A stretch of DNA of 64,000 nt from Cloeon dipterum (taxonomy: Eukaryota; Arthropoda; Insecta; Ephemeroptera; Baetidae), in the NCBI RefSeq assembly GCF_949628265.1, contig NC_088788.1, forward strand, positions 25,964,335 to 26,028,334. The letters are read 5' to 3'. The notes beneath the pieces were generated by a model. That model saw only the letters and a list, made by a program, of their open reading frames with translations, was not told the origin of the DNA and made no database searches. A program made the translations under genes and the position numbers. This document shows, piece after piece, positions 36,801-48,374 of the stretch (position 1 is the stretch's first letter; the number at the start of each line of letters is the position of its first letter).

Positions 36801-39800
36801 AGACTTAATTGATTCTCGTTTCTTTAAAATTTTCCTCTTCTTTACATCTTCCGGTACTAATGGCTTGGGGTACATAGCTTTATGGGCTGATATACATTAT
36901 TACAGCAATTAATGTATATCTCCTGTCGTACATTTTTCTCTCTGCTAAATAAACTGCAACGTTACGATTTGTATCGTTCAGATTTAAAATTTGTTATCTC
37001 ACAATTATTGGAATTAATAACTAAAGAAAAAGCGCAAATATTTACCCTGTTGAAGGGAATACAAAGGAGAAGGTTGGAGTTGGCAAGTAGGACCATTGTG
37101 GTTCACTTCCGCACGCAGCTAACCCATTTAAGAGAGCACTACTTTTGATGCTGCTGACACTTGACCGAGATGCCACAGACAACGCACTCGTTCGCACACT
37201 GGACGCAGAAACGTGCCCCATCATTTTTGCGATTTCAATCGGCCGCGCGCCGCCCCTTCCTGTCTAATGGTATTACACCGATCCACCACTCGCGGCAAAT
37301 ATAGGGATAGATGAAACGCCGTCGACTAATTTTGTTATTGTTCGTGTCTATTGATCGCAATCAGATCAAATTCGACTTACAACTTAATATAGGACTTCAT
37401 AGCTATTGTTAGTATATATCTCATAAGTTCCCCGATGAAACAGCTAAAAATACTAAATTTTTCATTTTTGCAATTTTTTGAAACTGAACTTAATAAAAAA
37501 TAGAAAACATTAACTGGAATAAATCACAAATACAACACTTTCAAGGCTTAGCCCTTAAGTCATCTCATTGAAGGTTAATACTGTCACGCCAAGCACGTGG
37601 TCAATTAAAGAGAAACGTGATTTCCAAAACGTGTCAACTGATCAATAATAACTCGCCATCACTCGCGAAAAGTAAAAATGTGACTGCCACGCGAGGAACG
37701 TGCTCACTATTCTCACCAAGCAGGAGAGAGATACAGATATTACAAATTATAAATAAGAGCTATCATAAATATTTTTGTAAAGACAAGCAATTGCCTTCTT
37801 CAATTCTTATTGGAGTTGATGACAAAATCCTATTTGCCACTTAAGTTTTTCATCAATTAATTTAGTTTAATTTACCGATAACACAAACATAAAGATGCCA
37901 AATAAGCCCCTGCCGAGGAATAAAAACTAGAGCGAGTGGAAAAAGATGGTAGGAACCATATTTCCATTTCAATTTTACCATCCAAAGAAAAAGCAAGAAG
38001 TAACTGACTAGCATTCAATTTAAATATATCAAATTCTCTATACCTTGGTGCCATAAACTGGACTCAGATCTCTTTTTTCTACCCGAGGCAGGAAGTGTTC
38101 CCTGTGAGGCGCTGGTTTGGTTCTTCGATCAAACTGCGGCATATCATCATCCATCTGTAACAATACAGCATGCAATGATACACAACATTAAATAATCAGA
38201 CAAATTTAGTATGTATTATTATTTGCATGACTTTGGCAAGAGAAAACAACAACAACAATATACACACACACACACACACACACACAAACTTCTGATATCA
38301 CTCACATCTTTAATATTTGGAGATGAGTGGGATCGAGAGAGGTTGGATGACTCGGAGGGTTCCCTCTTCAAAGGCTCAAATCGTGGTGGTTTGTTAGCTG
38401 CATTAAATTAACAGAAAATTATTTTGTGTTTGCAATAACATGGGTTCCATACTTCTTTCTGAACTATCAGTTGGCTTTGACTTTTCCACAAACTTTGAGG
38501 GCGGTGGCGGGATACGAGGAATCCTGTGCAAACATAGATGGTGATTAAAATTAAAAAAAATACGAGGAAAGATTACTTTTCGCTCTGCAAAATTCTCTTT
38601 TTGGCCATTTGGGTGGTAACTGCTTTCAGTTTTCCCAATTCTTCATCTTTGGCGTCAACTTCCGGCGGCACTTTTACCCCAGGTGTTTCTGATTCAGTTT
38701 TAATTCTAGTTTTCAACTCATTGTTTTCAAGATCCTGCAAGACTTGTATTTATTTTATTTCAACACGTTTGGAATGAAAATACCAATTTCTTGCACTGTT
38801 CTTGCAGGCGCGCAATTTCATCTAAATACTCCTGTTCCACCATCTTCCGCAGCTCATCGTTTGCCTCATTCTCCTTTGCTTGCCGAAATTTCTACAGAGA
38901 CATCAATATGAAAAAAGCTAGTCAATTAATTGCAGGAAAACTCACCTCCCACTTCTTCTCTACTTCCAAAAGTTCCTTCTGTTTATCTACCGCTTCATTT
39001 AAAACAACGTCCTTTTGTTTTTGAATCCTTCAAATGCATACAAAAATTAATTTCCTACAAAAGAAGAAATCGGCATTCGTACTTATCAACCAGTTGCTGC
39101 TTCAACGTCCTGTCAAATACTGGGATGCTAGGCTGCGTGGTTGCAGCTGGCAGAATTTCAGACACAATTTCAGGCTTGATAGGCTGGACAAAAGCTTCTT
39201 TAACAACAGGAATTGGTGCAGGTTTCAAGCTTCTGTTGAACAGCGGGGAAGGATTGGATGGCGACGATTGGCTCAAAAGGTCTGGATAATCGATGCTATC
39301 TGAACAAAAATCATGCAGTCATGGATAGGAGCTAAAATTATTTCTACCTAAACATATAAGATCGTCCAAATCTTCAGGAGAATGTTTAGCTTCCACCCTT
39401 GGGTTGGTTGTTATTGACGGATACATATCCAACCACTCGGAGTACCCTTTGTGAAGAACTAACGGTGTTCTTTCATAACGAACTCCAATGTCCCACTGAA
39501 AGTATTTAGTCAGAAACCACTCTACATTGAAACAAAGCTTAGGCAACCTTGAGCAAGATGGTTTTCAAGTAATAGATTTCAGACATTGGCAACATGCCCT
39601 TAAGGGTGCTGTTCCAGTCTACAAGAACTACATATTTGGCTCCAATTCTGGTCTTCCACAGATTCCTTGACTCAGCAGGCAATTGTCCCTCAAGTTTGGT
39701 TGTAGTGATTCTAAAACACAAGTCAGAAAATTAGGAAAATACTAGGTAAGAGTAAAAGTATTATTACCCAGGCTTTACAATCTCTTTGGGAACGCTAATA

Positions 39801-41013
39801 ATGCAGGGCACATCTATGTGCGATTCTTGGAAATCAGCTTGCGGTCGGACATCCATGATCAACAACCCACCAGTGCCTCGGAATCGATTAACCAGCTCGT
39901 TCAGCTCTATGCAAGTCAACTCATCAGTGTAATCTTTGGCTTTGTTGGCTAAAACAAACAAATTTCAAATTAATCAGTACAACAAGAGGTTCAAGCTTTG
40001 ATTCTCAATTATTATGTTTCTTTACTACTAATATTTTTATTCAGGGACAGTTAACAAATTTTATATTTAATTTGAAAATTTTTTAATTTGGATTATCCTC
40101 TTTTCTGTAGTGAATTTTCAACAATAATTATTTCAGTTTCATACTTCATTGCAGCGTGATACAAAATTCTTATAATATGTACAAAATATTAACTTTACTG
40201 CAGAAATTCAGAGCCACAAAATGAATGAATTTATTTCTTCTTGATTTCTTTCAAGGCAAATTTAATGCTCTTAACAAATTGGATGTAACAATCAAATTAT
40301 TAAACAATTTCTCAAAATTTTTGTGTTGATTTATAGCGCTTTCAATAGATATTATTTGGAACATTTCAAATTTATTTTATGAAACAAAAAACATCAGCAT
40401 TGCTTTGGCAAAAAAATTCAAATACTTTTGTCAACAAACTTACATGCTGCTCCAGCAAAATTGTTGCTCGGCGCTACAGTAACCTCTGGCGGGGCCTTAA
40501 CGGCCTCGATCGCTGCATTTCGCAGTAGTTTCTCCTCTTCCGCGGTCTTATATCGTCTTTCAAGGATCTTAGTTAGAGCTTCTGCTTGCTCTAAGCACCT
40601 TTTAATGCTAGTATTGCTGAAGACGGACTTGGTATCCTCGCGTTTGATGTCAGGTGATCGGCCGATTTCCATAGCCAGGTGGGTGAAGCGCATGAACAGA
40701 ATATAGGCCTGTTCTTGATCACCTTTTTTCAAATAATCTTCTGCTGTAGCCGGAAGCTTTTGGGCACTTGCCAACAGCCTGGAATGAATTAAAATTTGTA
40801 GTCATTAAATTGTACTGAGTGCAGAAACGACTTGGTCCTTAATTTTAACATATTTGTCAGACTCAACGTTTTGATAATAAAACTAAAAATAAACTGTATT
40901 TATAATTACATTTTAGCTGGTGTCGTGGTAATAAGCTTTTGCATGTTACTGAGCTCATTGTTCAGGTCTTTTAAGGACGAGTACTTCAGTGCCTTGAGAT
41001 AAACTTCTGGCAT
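33885..41013 (-). CDS. USP8: USP8/UBPY ubiquitin carboxyl-terminal hydrolase
   Basis: Endosomal deubiquitinase acting with ESCRT-0 on receptor sorting. Nineteen exons join in phase to 942 aa: 40910-41013, 40444-40778, 39768-39948, 39548-39710, 39348-39495, 39083-39299, 38946-39027, 38784-38891, 38577-38734, 38453-38523, 38306-38397, 38044-38154, 36096-36211, 35577-35691, 35424-35528, 35108-35368, 34919-35052, 34191-34385, 33885-34017. The USP8_dimer domain spans 1-145, the rhodanese-like domain about 150-300, coiled coil about 383-470. SH3-ligand motifs PxF[DN]RxxK[PQ] start at 329, 370 and 559. A 14-3-3 site RSHSSP is at 544-549. The catalytic domain has Cys604 (GNSCYMN), His887 (GGHY) and Asp904/905, plus zinc-ribbon Cys759/762 and 806/809. 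It appears intact. An acceptor just before the ATG implies a 5' UTR exon upstream. Confidence 0.96.
34492..34600. repeat. Perfect inverted repeat: 49-bp arms, 11-nt loop
   Basis: 34492-34540 is the exact reverse complement of 34552-34600, with loop 34541-34551. It lies in the USP8 intron between the exons at 34919-35052 and 34191-34385. In RNA it would form a fully paired 49-bp hairpin. It could be a very young foldback element, a small-RNA hairpin, or a sequencing/assembly foldback artefact. Confidence 0.95.
36212..38043 (-). other. Long USP8 intron before the catalytic domain
   Basis: 1.8 kb intron between the exon ending at 38044 (SH3-ligand region) and the one beginning at 36211 (catalytic Cys). 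Mostly AT-rich, with a GC-richer patch near 37050-37260. No nested gene is supported. Confidence 0.6.
38262..38286. repeat. (CA)n microsatellite, about 25 bp
   Basis: Short CA dinucleotide tract in a USP8 intron, about 20 bp from the donor at 38304-38305. Confidence 0.9.
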
Positions 41014-42097
41014 CCTGTTAACCTGCAAACAAGTACGTATTAGATTAAAAATAGTAAAATTTATTGGCCTTAAGTCTACAGCACTACCAAACGTCAATTG
41101 ATTCACTGCTGTAGACTTACATAATGGATAAACAACGATGCAATAAAATAATTTTCCGCTTGATGACCTACATATTTTTAAATATAGACAAGTCGGCACT
41201 GTCAAGCAAGTTGGTCCAACGGAAAATGTACCCACCTTTAGCAACTAAAAAGGGCTGGCAAGGAGGAACAAAGCGAAACGCATGTCCTGCAAACGTTGGC
41301 CTCGCACTTTTGGTCCGCTGGCAGCGAAAAAGGACGCGAATTCGTCACACAGGCGTCAGTGTTATCCACTTACCGCTTTTTATAATTACAATTATTTGTA
41401 GTACGGTTTCACAATGTCCTCCCACAGTTTTTGTTTCGCACAAACCAAAGAGATCCTCTTATTGCTGAAGAGTAGAAAGAGTTGTCTACGAGGCGTAAAA
41501 AGCGAATAAGTCAACACATTTAGAAGACACGGGAATGAAGGGGGAGTTGCATTCCAAAGAGGGCCTCTTAATATTTACATTGCTCTCGGGTACTACAGAA
41601 TGCAAAATGTAAATTGATTAACCTCTTAGTTTTTTGTATCGCATTAGATGCCAGCACTAGACGTAATAACGTCCAATCAGTACAGTATCGCAATTTGCGT
41701 GGCTGCGTGCATGCTTGGTGCAGCTTCAGCTTGGCCCAATCAGAAGCCCAACCTGGCCATCTAGTGTCCTAAGAGTAAAACTCAACCATACCAGCACCTG
41801 ACCTAACTCAAGCATGCGCGGTGCAAATCTATATGTATTGTTTATTTACCTATGTGAAAGGAGCGTTGAGGAGCAGCTGTGGAGCACTGACGGGGGCTAA
41901 GAGTTTTTGGGACTTCTTTTAGTTTGGTACAATATATACCTAATTTTTTAAGAAACAAAAATTTTAAATTTGAATTTAGAAGCCAATAAAATTACTTTGC
42001 TGATTTTCTTGGACAAAGACGAAAATGTGGTAGCATAATACGTACATAATAGTTTGACTGCGACACTGCTTTCAAACAAGAATTAAGAGCCATCAAC
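41014..42097. other. Divergent promoter region of USP8 and the C2H2 zinc-finger gene
   Basis: 1.1 kb separates the two start codons. The USP8 leader is spliced: an acceptor (TTTGCAG) at about 41023 precedes its ATG, so a non-coding first exon lies somewhere in this interval. There is no convincing TATA box on either strand. A shared bidirectional promoter is likely but not shown. Confidence 0.5.
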
Positions 42098-45000
42098 ATG
42101 GAACCCGTGAATAAGGAAGACGAAAGTAGTGTCCTTCTTATGAAAGACATAATGGACATTGAGGATCAGCAATGTGCACTCGAAGTCTATTCAATGCGTA
42201 ACAATGACGAGTTTGAAACATTGCCAGGTAACTCGAATAGATATGGGTTCCATACAATATAAATTTTGCTCTACATTATTCTCTTACAGACTTCCCAGAT
42301 GAAATTCACATTGACATGAACATGTATCACGAAGAATTCCCATACGGTCTTGAAGAGATGACATCAATACCAAAAAGGATCACTGCAGCAAATCAGGTCT
42401 ACACATAACTGTGTCCAAATCGTTTTTGATGTTTACCTTTTATGTAAATAAATTTCTCATCCCCCAATGTCGTGGTTGCAGGTTTTGCCTTTGTTCAAGA
42501 GTGTGTATGAAGACCGCTCTCAAGAGGAAGAAATTAGCCTGGCCAACGAGTGGCAAGAAATATTCCAGTCTCTGTCGACTGGCTCCATCAGAGACCATTG
42601 TGAGTGTCTGCTGTGCAACTGCTTTTTTGTCACTCCATCAAAACTCTTGAATGTTCGTAAGACAAGACCTTGGTGACACCCGATTTAAACTAAAAAATAT
42701 TAAATTCCAGCATGTCAATGTTTCTCACCCCCACTTTGGGTCCAAAGAGCTGCAGCATTGCTATGTGTGCAGCCAACGTTTTGTGTTTCCAAAAGCCTTG
42801 TCCCTGCACCTGGAACAACATCATGGGCTCTTAGCTCCGCACCTCACCTGCTCAGTTTGTTTCACGCAGCTCAGTTCCCAGTCTGAGTTAAAGGCCCATA
42901 TGCGCAAGCACAGTCTCATCGAATCCTGCCAATTTTGCTATAGTCATTTTCCCTCCAAACAGCAATTGGCCCAGCACCTCGCCTCTGTGCACGTCAAACA
43001 GTTCCCATGTCCATACTGCAGGAAGTCTTTTGACCACAAAGCAGTCTACAGGTGATTATGGAGCAAACCATTGGCTGCTTCAATTTTAAATTATCTATTT
43101 TGTCTAGATCCCATTTAGCCAGGCATGAGTCTTTTTCCACCGCGCCCTGTGTTCACTGCAAATGGAAACCAAGTCAGCAGTTAATTGATCCTGAATTGGC
43201 CATGCTGCAACACTTGCACACATACCACACTCCAGACCAGTTGCAGTTTTTCTTTGATACAGTTGTGGAAGAAGACAAGCATGAACTGGAATTTGAAAAT
43301 TTACTAAGAGCCTATGAAGAATCGTCTGCATCAATTTTAAATGTATGCCAAATATTCCCAAACTCTTAACAGTAAAAACAGATTCATGTTTTTAGGTGTC
43401 AGAAGAAAGTCACTGCCTTGAGGCAATTTTGAGTAGCGTAGAAAAAGTGGTCGGAGAGCTGAAAAATACAGAGGTTTGTATGAAAGCTTAAGCAATCCCA
43501 AGAAGTGTAACTTTGGGTTAATTTAATCAAGGATGTCGACACCCAAGTTATTCGATTGTGCAAACTATGCACTAAGGAAGTCCAGAGTCTGGATGAAATA
43601 CCAGACCATGTGCAGGAATTCCACCCAAAAAGCAAGCAGTGTCCCATCTGTAAGAGTAGGTTTCCTACTGTAAAAAGAGCCCAATGTCACACAAGACTGC
43701 ATCTGAAGACTGAACCTGAACAAAAGGAATACAAGTGCCAATTCTGTGACATGGAATTTAAAGATACTGGCAAGTTGAACAGACATTTAGAAAACTCTCA
43801 CAAGGTTTGTAGTTTTTCCTAGACTTTCTTGGAGAAGAGAAAAATAACATAATTTTTTAGATCAGCATTCTTGTCAGACCTTTCAGCTGTTCTGTTTGCA
43901 ACAAATCCTTCAAGCTAAAAACCATCAGGGATAAGTAAGTATGAAAATTTTATCATTGAATAATTTTCATAGGAATTTTGTGTTTTAGGCATCTTTCAAC
44001 CCACCAGGAGATTTTTAAAGCCAATAGAGAAGAAAATATCTCACTGAGATGCAAATTTTGCAACTGCATCTTTATCAAATCCAGCTATCTTGCCAAACAC
44101 ACCGAGAAATACCACAGCAGGTTTTATATTTATGAGTTGTAAAAATAATGTAACTTTTGCTGTTTGTATCTTCTACTCAAAAGATAAATAAATACACTTT
44201 TGATAGGCACAACGTCAGTCCATATATTATAAAAATATTAAATTTGTTGATTAAAAACAATTAATGCTCTCTTTAGGCTAGAAAATCTGTCATCTATTGT
44301 TGAATAATACTTTACTCTCTTCTTACGTGCCAGTATTTTTTCCACCAAACCCTTTAATCCGCAAAATACTAAGTGCTAACTTGTTTTTATATTTCAGTGC
44401 TCTCTCATCTGCTGATGGAAAAGCAAGCTTTCAGTGTGCGCACTGCAAAGAGCATCTCAGTGACTTGTCCAAGCTCAAGCGGCACATGGTGTACAGACAT
44501 GGGGCCGCGTCGGACAAATGTCGGTTTAAGTGCAACCTCTGCAAGGTCAGTTGCCGGACAGCAGTGGGACTGAAGGTTCACATGCGGACACACACCAACT
44601 TAAAGCCTAATGAATGCAAAATATGTGGCAAAGGATTCAACCGAACCCATGTGAGAGATTAACAGTAGAATTAGAAATTTATAAATTTCGAAGGCTGTGG
44701 ATTTTAGGCTTTGAATCTCCACATGAAAATCGTGCACTCAATCAACACACACCTTAAGCAAAGCAAAAAGATGTACTTATGTGCCCAAAGTGGGTGCTCT
44801 AATCAGCAGCCAACTTACGCTGCGATTCTGAAACACTTTCTCCGGGCACACCGTGATGTTAAAAGATTTATTTGCGGTCTTTGCGGAGAGTGGTAAAATA
44901 TCTCCCTTATTTCTAATTCTGTCTCCTCAGTGTTGGTTTCCAGCTACTCCCAAAACCAGGAGTTGAAGATCCACATGAAGAACAAACATAATTTAATTGC

Positions 45001-46930
45001 GCCAAGTATTTCTATCAAAGAGTCAAACAAGCAGACTGATGTAAATTAATTTGAAAATCTTGATGAAATTAACTGTCGCTACGTGACACCATTGCAGATC
45101 CACGTTTTTCCTTCGGTAGAAAAACTTCCGGCTAGTCACCCTCATGCAATGCTAATAACTCAAATATACGAAGACCAGTTGAAGAAGACGTTAAATTTGC
45201 CTGATTTCCAAGCAGCTGAGGAGATAGGTATTTCAAATTCATTTAAATTTCCTGAGTTTCCATATTGACACTAATTCTTGTTTCAAGGAGATGTTCAGTC
45301 TGACCATAAATTTAGCGAAACTGAGAAGAAACAAACTAAAGAAGTGAAGCAAAATCAAGGTGGATTGCTTAAACATGGGGTCGGTAGCAATTCTAAATGT
45401 ATCCATTCTTACAGAACTACCTCTCAATGAGACAATAATTTACGACACTGACCGATACCAGACTGCATTTCCCGACTTGGAAGCCATTGCTGCACCCAAT
45501 TCCTTAGCAGCAGTCAACAAAGAAACTTACATGAGCATCATTGGTAAAGCCTATGATAAGCTGACTCCACAGTACCCTGAAATGGTTGCTGCTGTTGTAA
45601 ACTTACCTCCAAAAGAGGAAGAATTTGCCATCTCTCAGCCAATTGTGATATCAAGCAGCACCCAAGAAAGGTGACATAACTGTTTAAAAAAATTTAAACG
45701 CAAGTTTTGAGTTTGATTACTTTTGCAGCATGTTGTTGAATCCAAATCCTGAAGCTATGACTGTGACTAGCCAAACTGATGCAGGTGCAAAATACCGGTC
45801 TTCTTGATTGAGCCGCCTCTAATTTTGTTTTTTCCAGGGGTTTTTTCTTGCGAGACATGCAATATTGCCTTCCACAGCAATGTTGAGTATACCAATCATT
45901 TAAAGAGACATGCAAATGAAACTTTTGAGTAAGAGTATCTTCATCGCTGAAAAACATTCCATAACTGAAAGTGTGATTGATAGCGATGAAGTTATGCTGG
46001 AGGAGCACAAAAAGGTCCATCAGTTGTCTAAAAGATCCAACCATGTTTGTCCACACTGCCCAGATCGAGTTTTCAAGAGATCAAGTGACCTCCAAAGACA
46101 CCTTAAGAGCCACCAAGAGAACAGAAGGTACCCTATTTTTTAACTTTTGGTTGTATTCCGATATATTTTTTTAAACCTTGGAGTAGCGGTGCTAAATTAA
46201 TTCTTCTCACCGACTAAAATTTTAAAATAACTATCAAAAAGCGTTTTGAATATGTCATTTGCCGTCAATTGTGCAGATAAAAAATCTATTATTATAGTCA
46301 TCATTGTGACCTGTGTGGAATTGGGTTTACAAGAAAGGATACACTGCTGGTTCACCAGACCAGAAAACATGGATTGCAGAACTTTAACTGTGAAACTTGC
46401 GGCAAAATCTTCAAGCTAGAGAGTCAGTTCAAGGAGCACGTCAGAACCCATGCAGGTGAATAGAGCAAATTGCTTAAGCCAAGAAATTTTAGTTAAAAAA
46501 AAAACACTTTCAGAGCGAAAAGATCACAAGTGTGATATTTGTGGGCGTTTATTCACTATGAGAAGCTACCTTAATAGCCACCTGAAGCGGCACGTGAAGC
46601 AAAAGGACTACATCCCATGTCCCAGCTGCCCCAGGAAATTCAGCTCTGAAAATAATATGCAGGTGAAACCGATAATATATATTTTATATACCAATTAAAC
46701 CTACTTGAATTTCATTTCAGGTGCACAAAAAGAGTTTTCACGCTAAAGGAGCGATGCTTCTCTCAAGACAACAGAAACAAGATGCACAGAGGCAGGAGGA
46801 GGTGCAGAAAGCCACCTTGGCAGCCAACCTGGAGGATGAAATGCTCCAGGTCGACTACTACCTTGAAGACAGCCAGGCTGTGTGCCTAAAGGTACTTTCG
46901 GATGCAGACCTGGAATTTCTGCCGTCATGA
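42098..46930 (+). CDS. Poly-C2H2 zinc-finger protein (about 22 fingers)
   Basis: Probable nuclear DNA-binding protein; no orthologue name assigned. Twenty-one exons join in phase: 42098-42227, 42290-42396, 42482-42652, 42711-43051, 43108-43342, 43396-43473, 43532-43804, 43861-43934, 43989-44120, 44398-44650, 44708-44892, 44944-45040, 45098-45227, 45288-45359, 45415-45670, 45729-45784, 45838-45928, 45972-46127, 46298-46455, 46514-46662, 46721-46930, about 1117 aa. The N-terminal 80 residues are acidic with no ZAD-type Cys pattern. About 16 fingers precede an acidic spacer (exons 45098-45784) and six follow it. Several fingers are split by introns, including the first, restored as C-x2-C-x12-H-x4-H. 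Two donors (GTCTAC, GTTCGT) are weak but required by frame. The exon at 45972 could instead start at 45984. A C-terminal acidic tail ends at TGA 46930. Confidence 0.88.
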
Positions 46931-47015
46931 TTTACGCCTCAGGCCCACAAAATTTTCAGTCTCACCCATTCAGAAAATTTTTGACAGTGAAACTTTAAAT
47001 TATGAGATTGTTACT

Positions 47016-47021
47016 TTTATT
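47016..47021 (-). terminator. Polyadenylation signal of the tandem USP8_dimer gene
   Basis: TTTATT on the plus strand is AATAAA on the minus strand, about 120 nt after the stop at 47144..47142. If both this and the plus-strand signal at 47075-47080 are used, the two convergent mRNAs overlap at their 3' ends. Confidence 0.45.
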
Positions 47022-47074
47022 CTTTGACCATTCCTTACAGGAATCAATTTAACACGTTTAAAATACATTTCAAA

Positions 47075-47080
47075 AATAAA
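47075..47080 (+). terminator. Polyadenylation signal of the zinc-finger gene
   Basis: AATAAA lies about 145 nt after the zinc-finger stop codon. It lies downstream of, and therefore overlaps, the 3' end of the opposite-strand USP8_dimer gene. Confidence 0.55.
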
Positions 47081-47141
47081 TTACTGCGTATTTGATTTAC
47101 TTAATATTTAACAATGATTAGTCATAAACTGCAAAATGTTT

Positions 47142-48374
47142 TTATTTTTGGCTTGGGTTTGCTGTTGCTGCCACTGTATTTCCTACATGTCGCTTTTCCT
47201 CTGTGGCAGTCTTGTATTGCTTTTCTAGGATTTTGCTCAGCTTCTTGGCATTCTTTGTGCACTTTCCAACACTACTTTTGTTGAACATGGACTTGCAAAC
47301 CTCCTGGTCTACATCCGGCAACTGGCTGATATCCTTGGCTAGGCGAGTGAAGCGCGTGAACTGGATGTAGGCCTGTTCATGGTCGCCCCTGTTCAAGAAT
47401 TCTTCTGCCCTGGCTAGCATCTTTTCAGCATTTTCCATTATGCTGAAAAAAATTAGCATTTTATGAGAAGACCATCAAAGCGTTTTCAAGGTTCAAACTT
47501 GTTGGGGGTTGGAGCGACCTTCAACTTTATTTTTTGGGAAAACAAAAGCTCCATGGTGTGAATATAATAAACTAATACCTTTGGGGTTTTGTCCTCATGA
47601 TTAAGTTGTGCATTATCTGAACTTGATTGTTTAAATCATTAATGGATGAGAACCTCGGCGTCTTTTGATACACTTGTGGTTCATTGTCCGCCTGCTTATG
47701 AAAACAAAAGGTGAATACAGTCACATTAAAAAATAATTGTGCGAACATAAAGATAGATTTACTCATTTTTAAATTTGACCTTCATAATTTTAATAATGCG
47801 GCTACCCTTTGATTAAATTCCACCAAAACGGAAAATTTACCTCGGGCTGTTTATAAGCACTTAAGCAAGAGAGAAGAAAACACCACGGTTGTACTCCCGA
47901 CTCCATCCTTGCAGTTTGCTGCTGTTCGCTGCGAATTTCGACCTCCGTAGGTTCACAGCGCGTATTGTTCTCCACGCTATCAGTGGTCTTATACCGCCTT
48001 TCAAGTATCCCGGCCAGCGCATCAGCCTGCTTAACGCACTTCATGACCCTGGTATTGTCAAAAATGGTCTTGCACGCCTCTTGATCTGCGTCTGGCAACC
48101 GACCAATGTCCATGGCCAAGTGGGTGAAGCGTTTGAAGGCGATATATGCCTGTTCTTGGTCACCTTTTTTCAAGAAATCTTTCGCTGTGGCTGGCATCGC
48201 TTCAGCTATTGGCATGATCAACCTGAAATAATTACGAACCATCGGTCTCAAATCGACGAAGAAAACTACAAACGAAAAATACCTTGCCGATGGTGTCTTC
48301 ATGATTAATTTGTGTAAACTCTTGACTTCATCGTTCAGTTCCTTTAAGGAAGAGAATCGCAGAGATTGGGGCAT
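47142..48374 (-). CDS. Tandem USP8_dimer-domain protein without a catalytic domain
   Basis: Four exons join in phase: 48283-48374, 47841-48222, 47579-47691, 47142-47442, giving 295 aa. Residues 1 to about 115 (MPQSLRFSSLKELNDEV ... LERRYKT) and about 159 to 290 (TPRFSSINDLNNQV ... LEKQYKT) are each a complete copy of the USP8 N-terminal dimerisation domain. Copy 1 is closest to USP8, sharing [11 protein letters not shown] and RFTHLAM. Both copies keep the USP8 intron position and phase (phase 2, before the conserved helix), so they arose by DNA duplication. Copy 2 lacks the initiator ATG at the aligned position and joins copy 1 through a phase-0 intron of 149 bp, supporting one gene rather than two. 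No rhodanese, SH3-ligand or protease part is present. It may bind USP8 or ESCRT partners as a regulator or decoy (inference). Confidence 0.82.

Noticed and set aside
37125-37240. Minus-strand Cys-rich frame ending [22 protein letters not shown] inside a USP8 intron
   Set aside because: It looks like a zinc-binding tail, but the frame is open for only 31 codons, has no ATG and no usable splice acceptor.
47572-47766. Copy 2 of the USP8_dimer domain as a separate gene or pseudogene
   Set aside because: The aligned start codon is missing, but the preceding exon ends phase 0 at a GT donor 149 bp away and joins it in frame, so a single two-domain gene is simpler.
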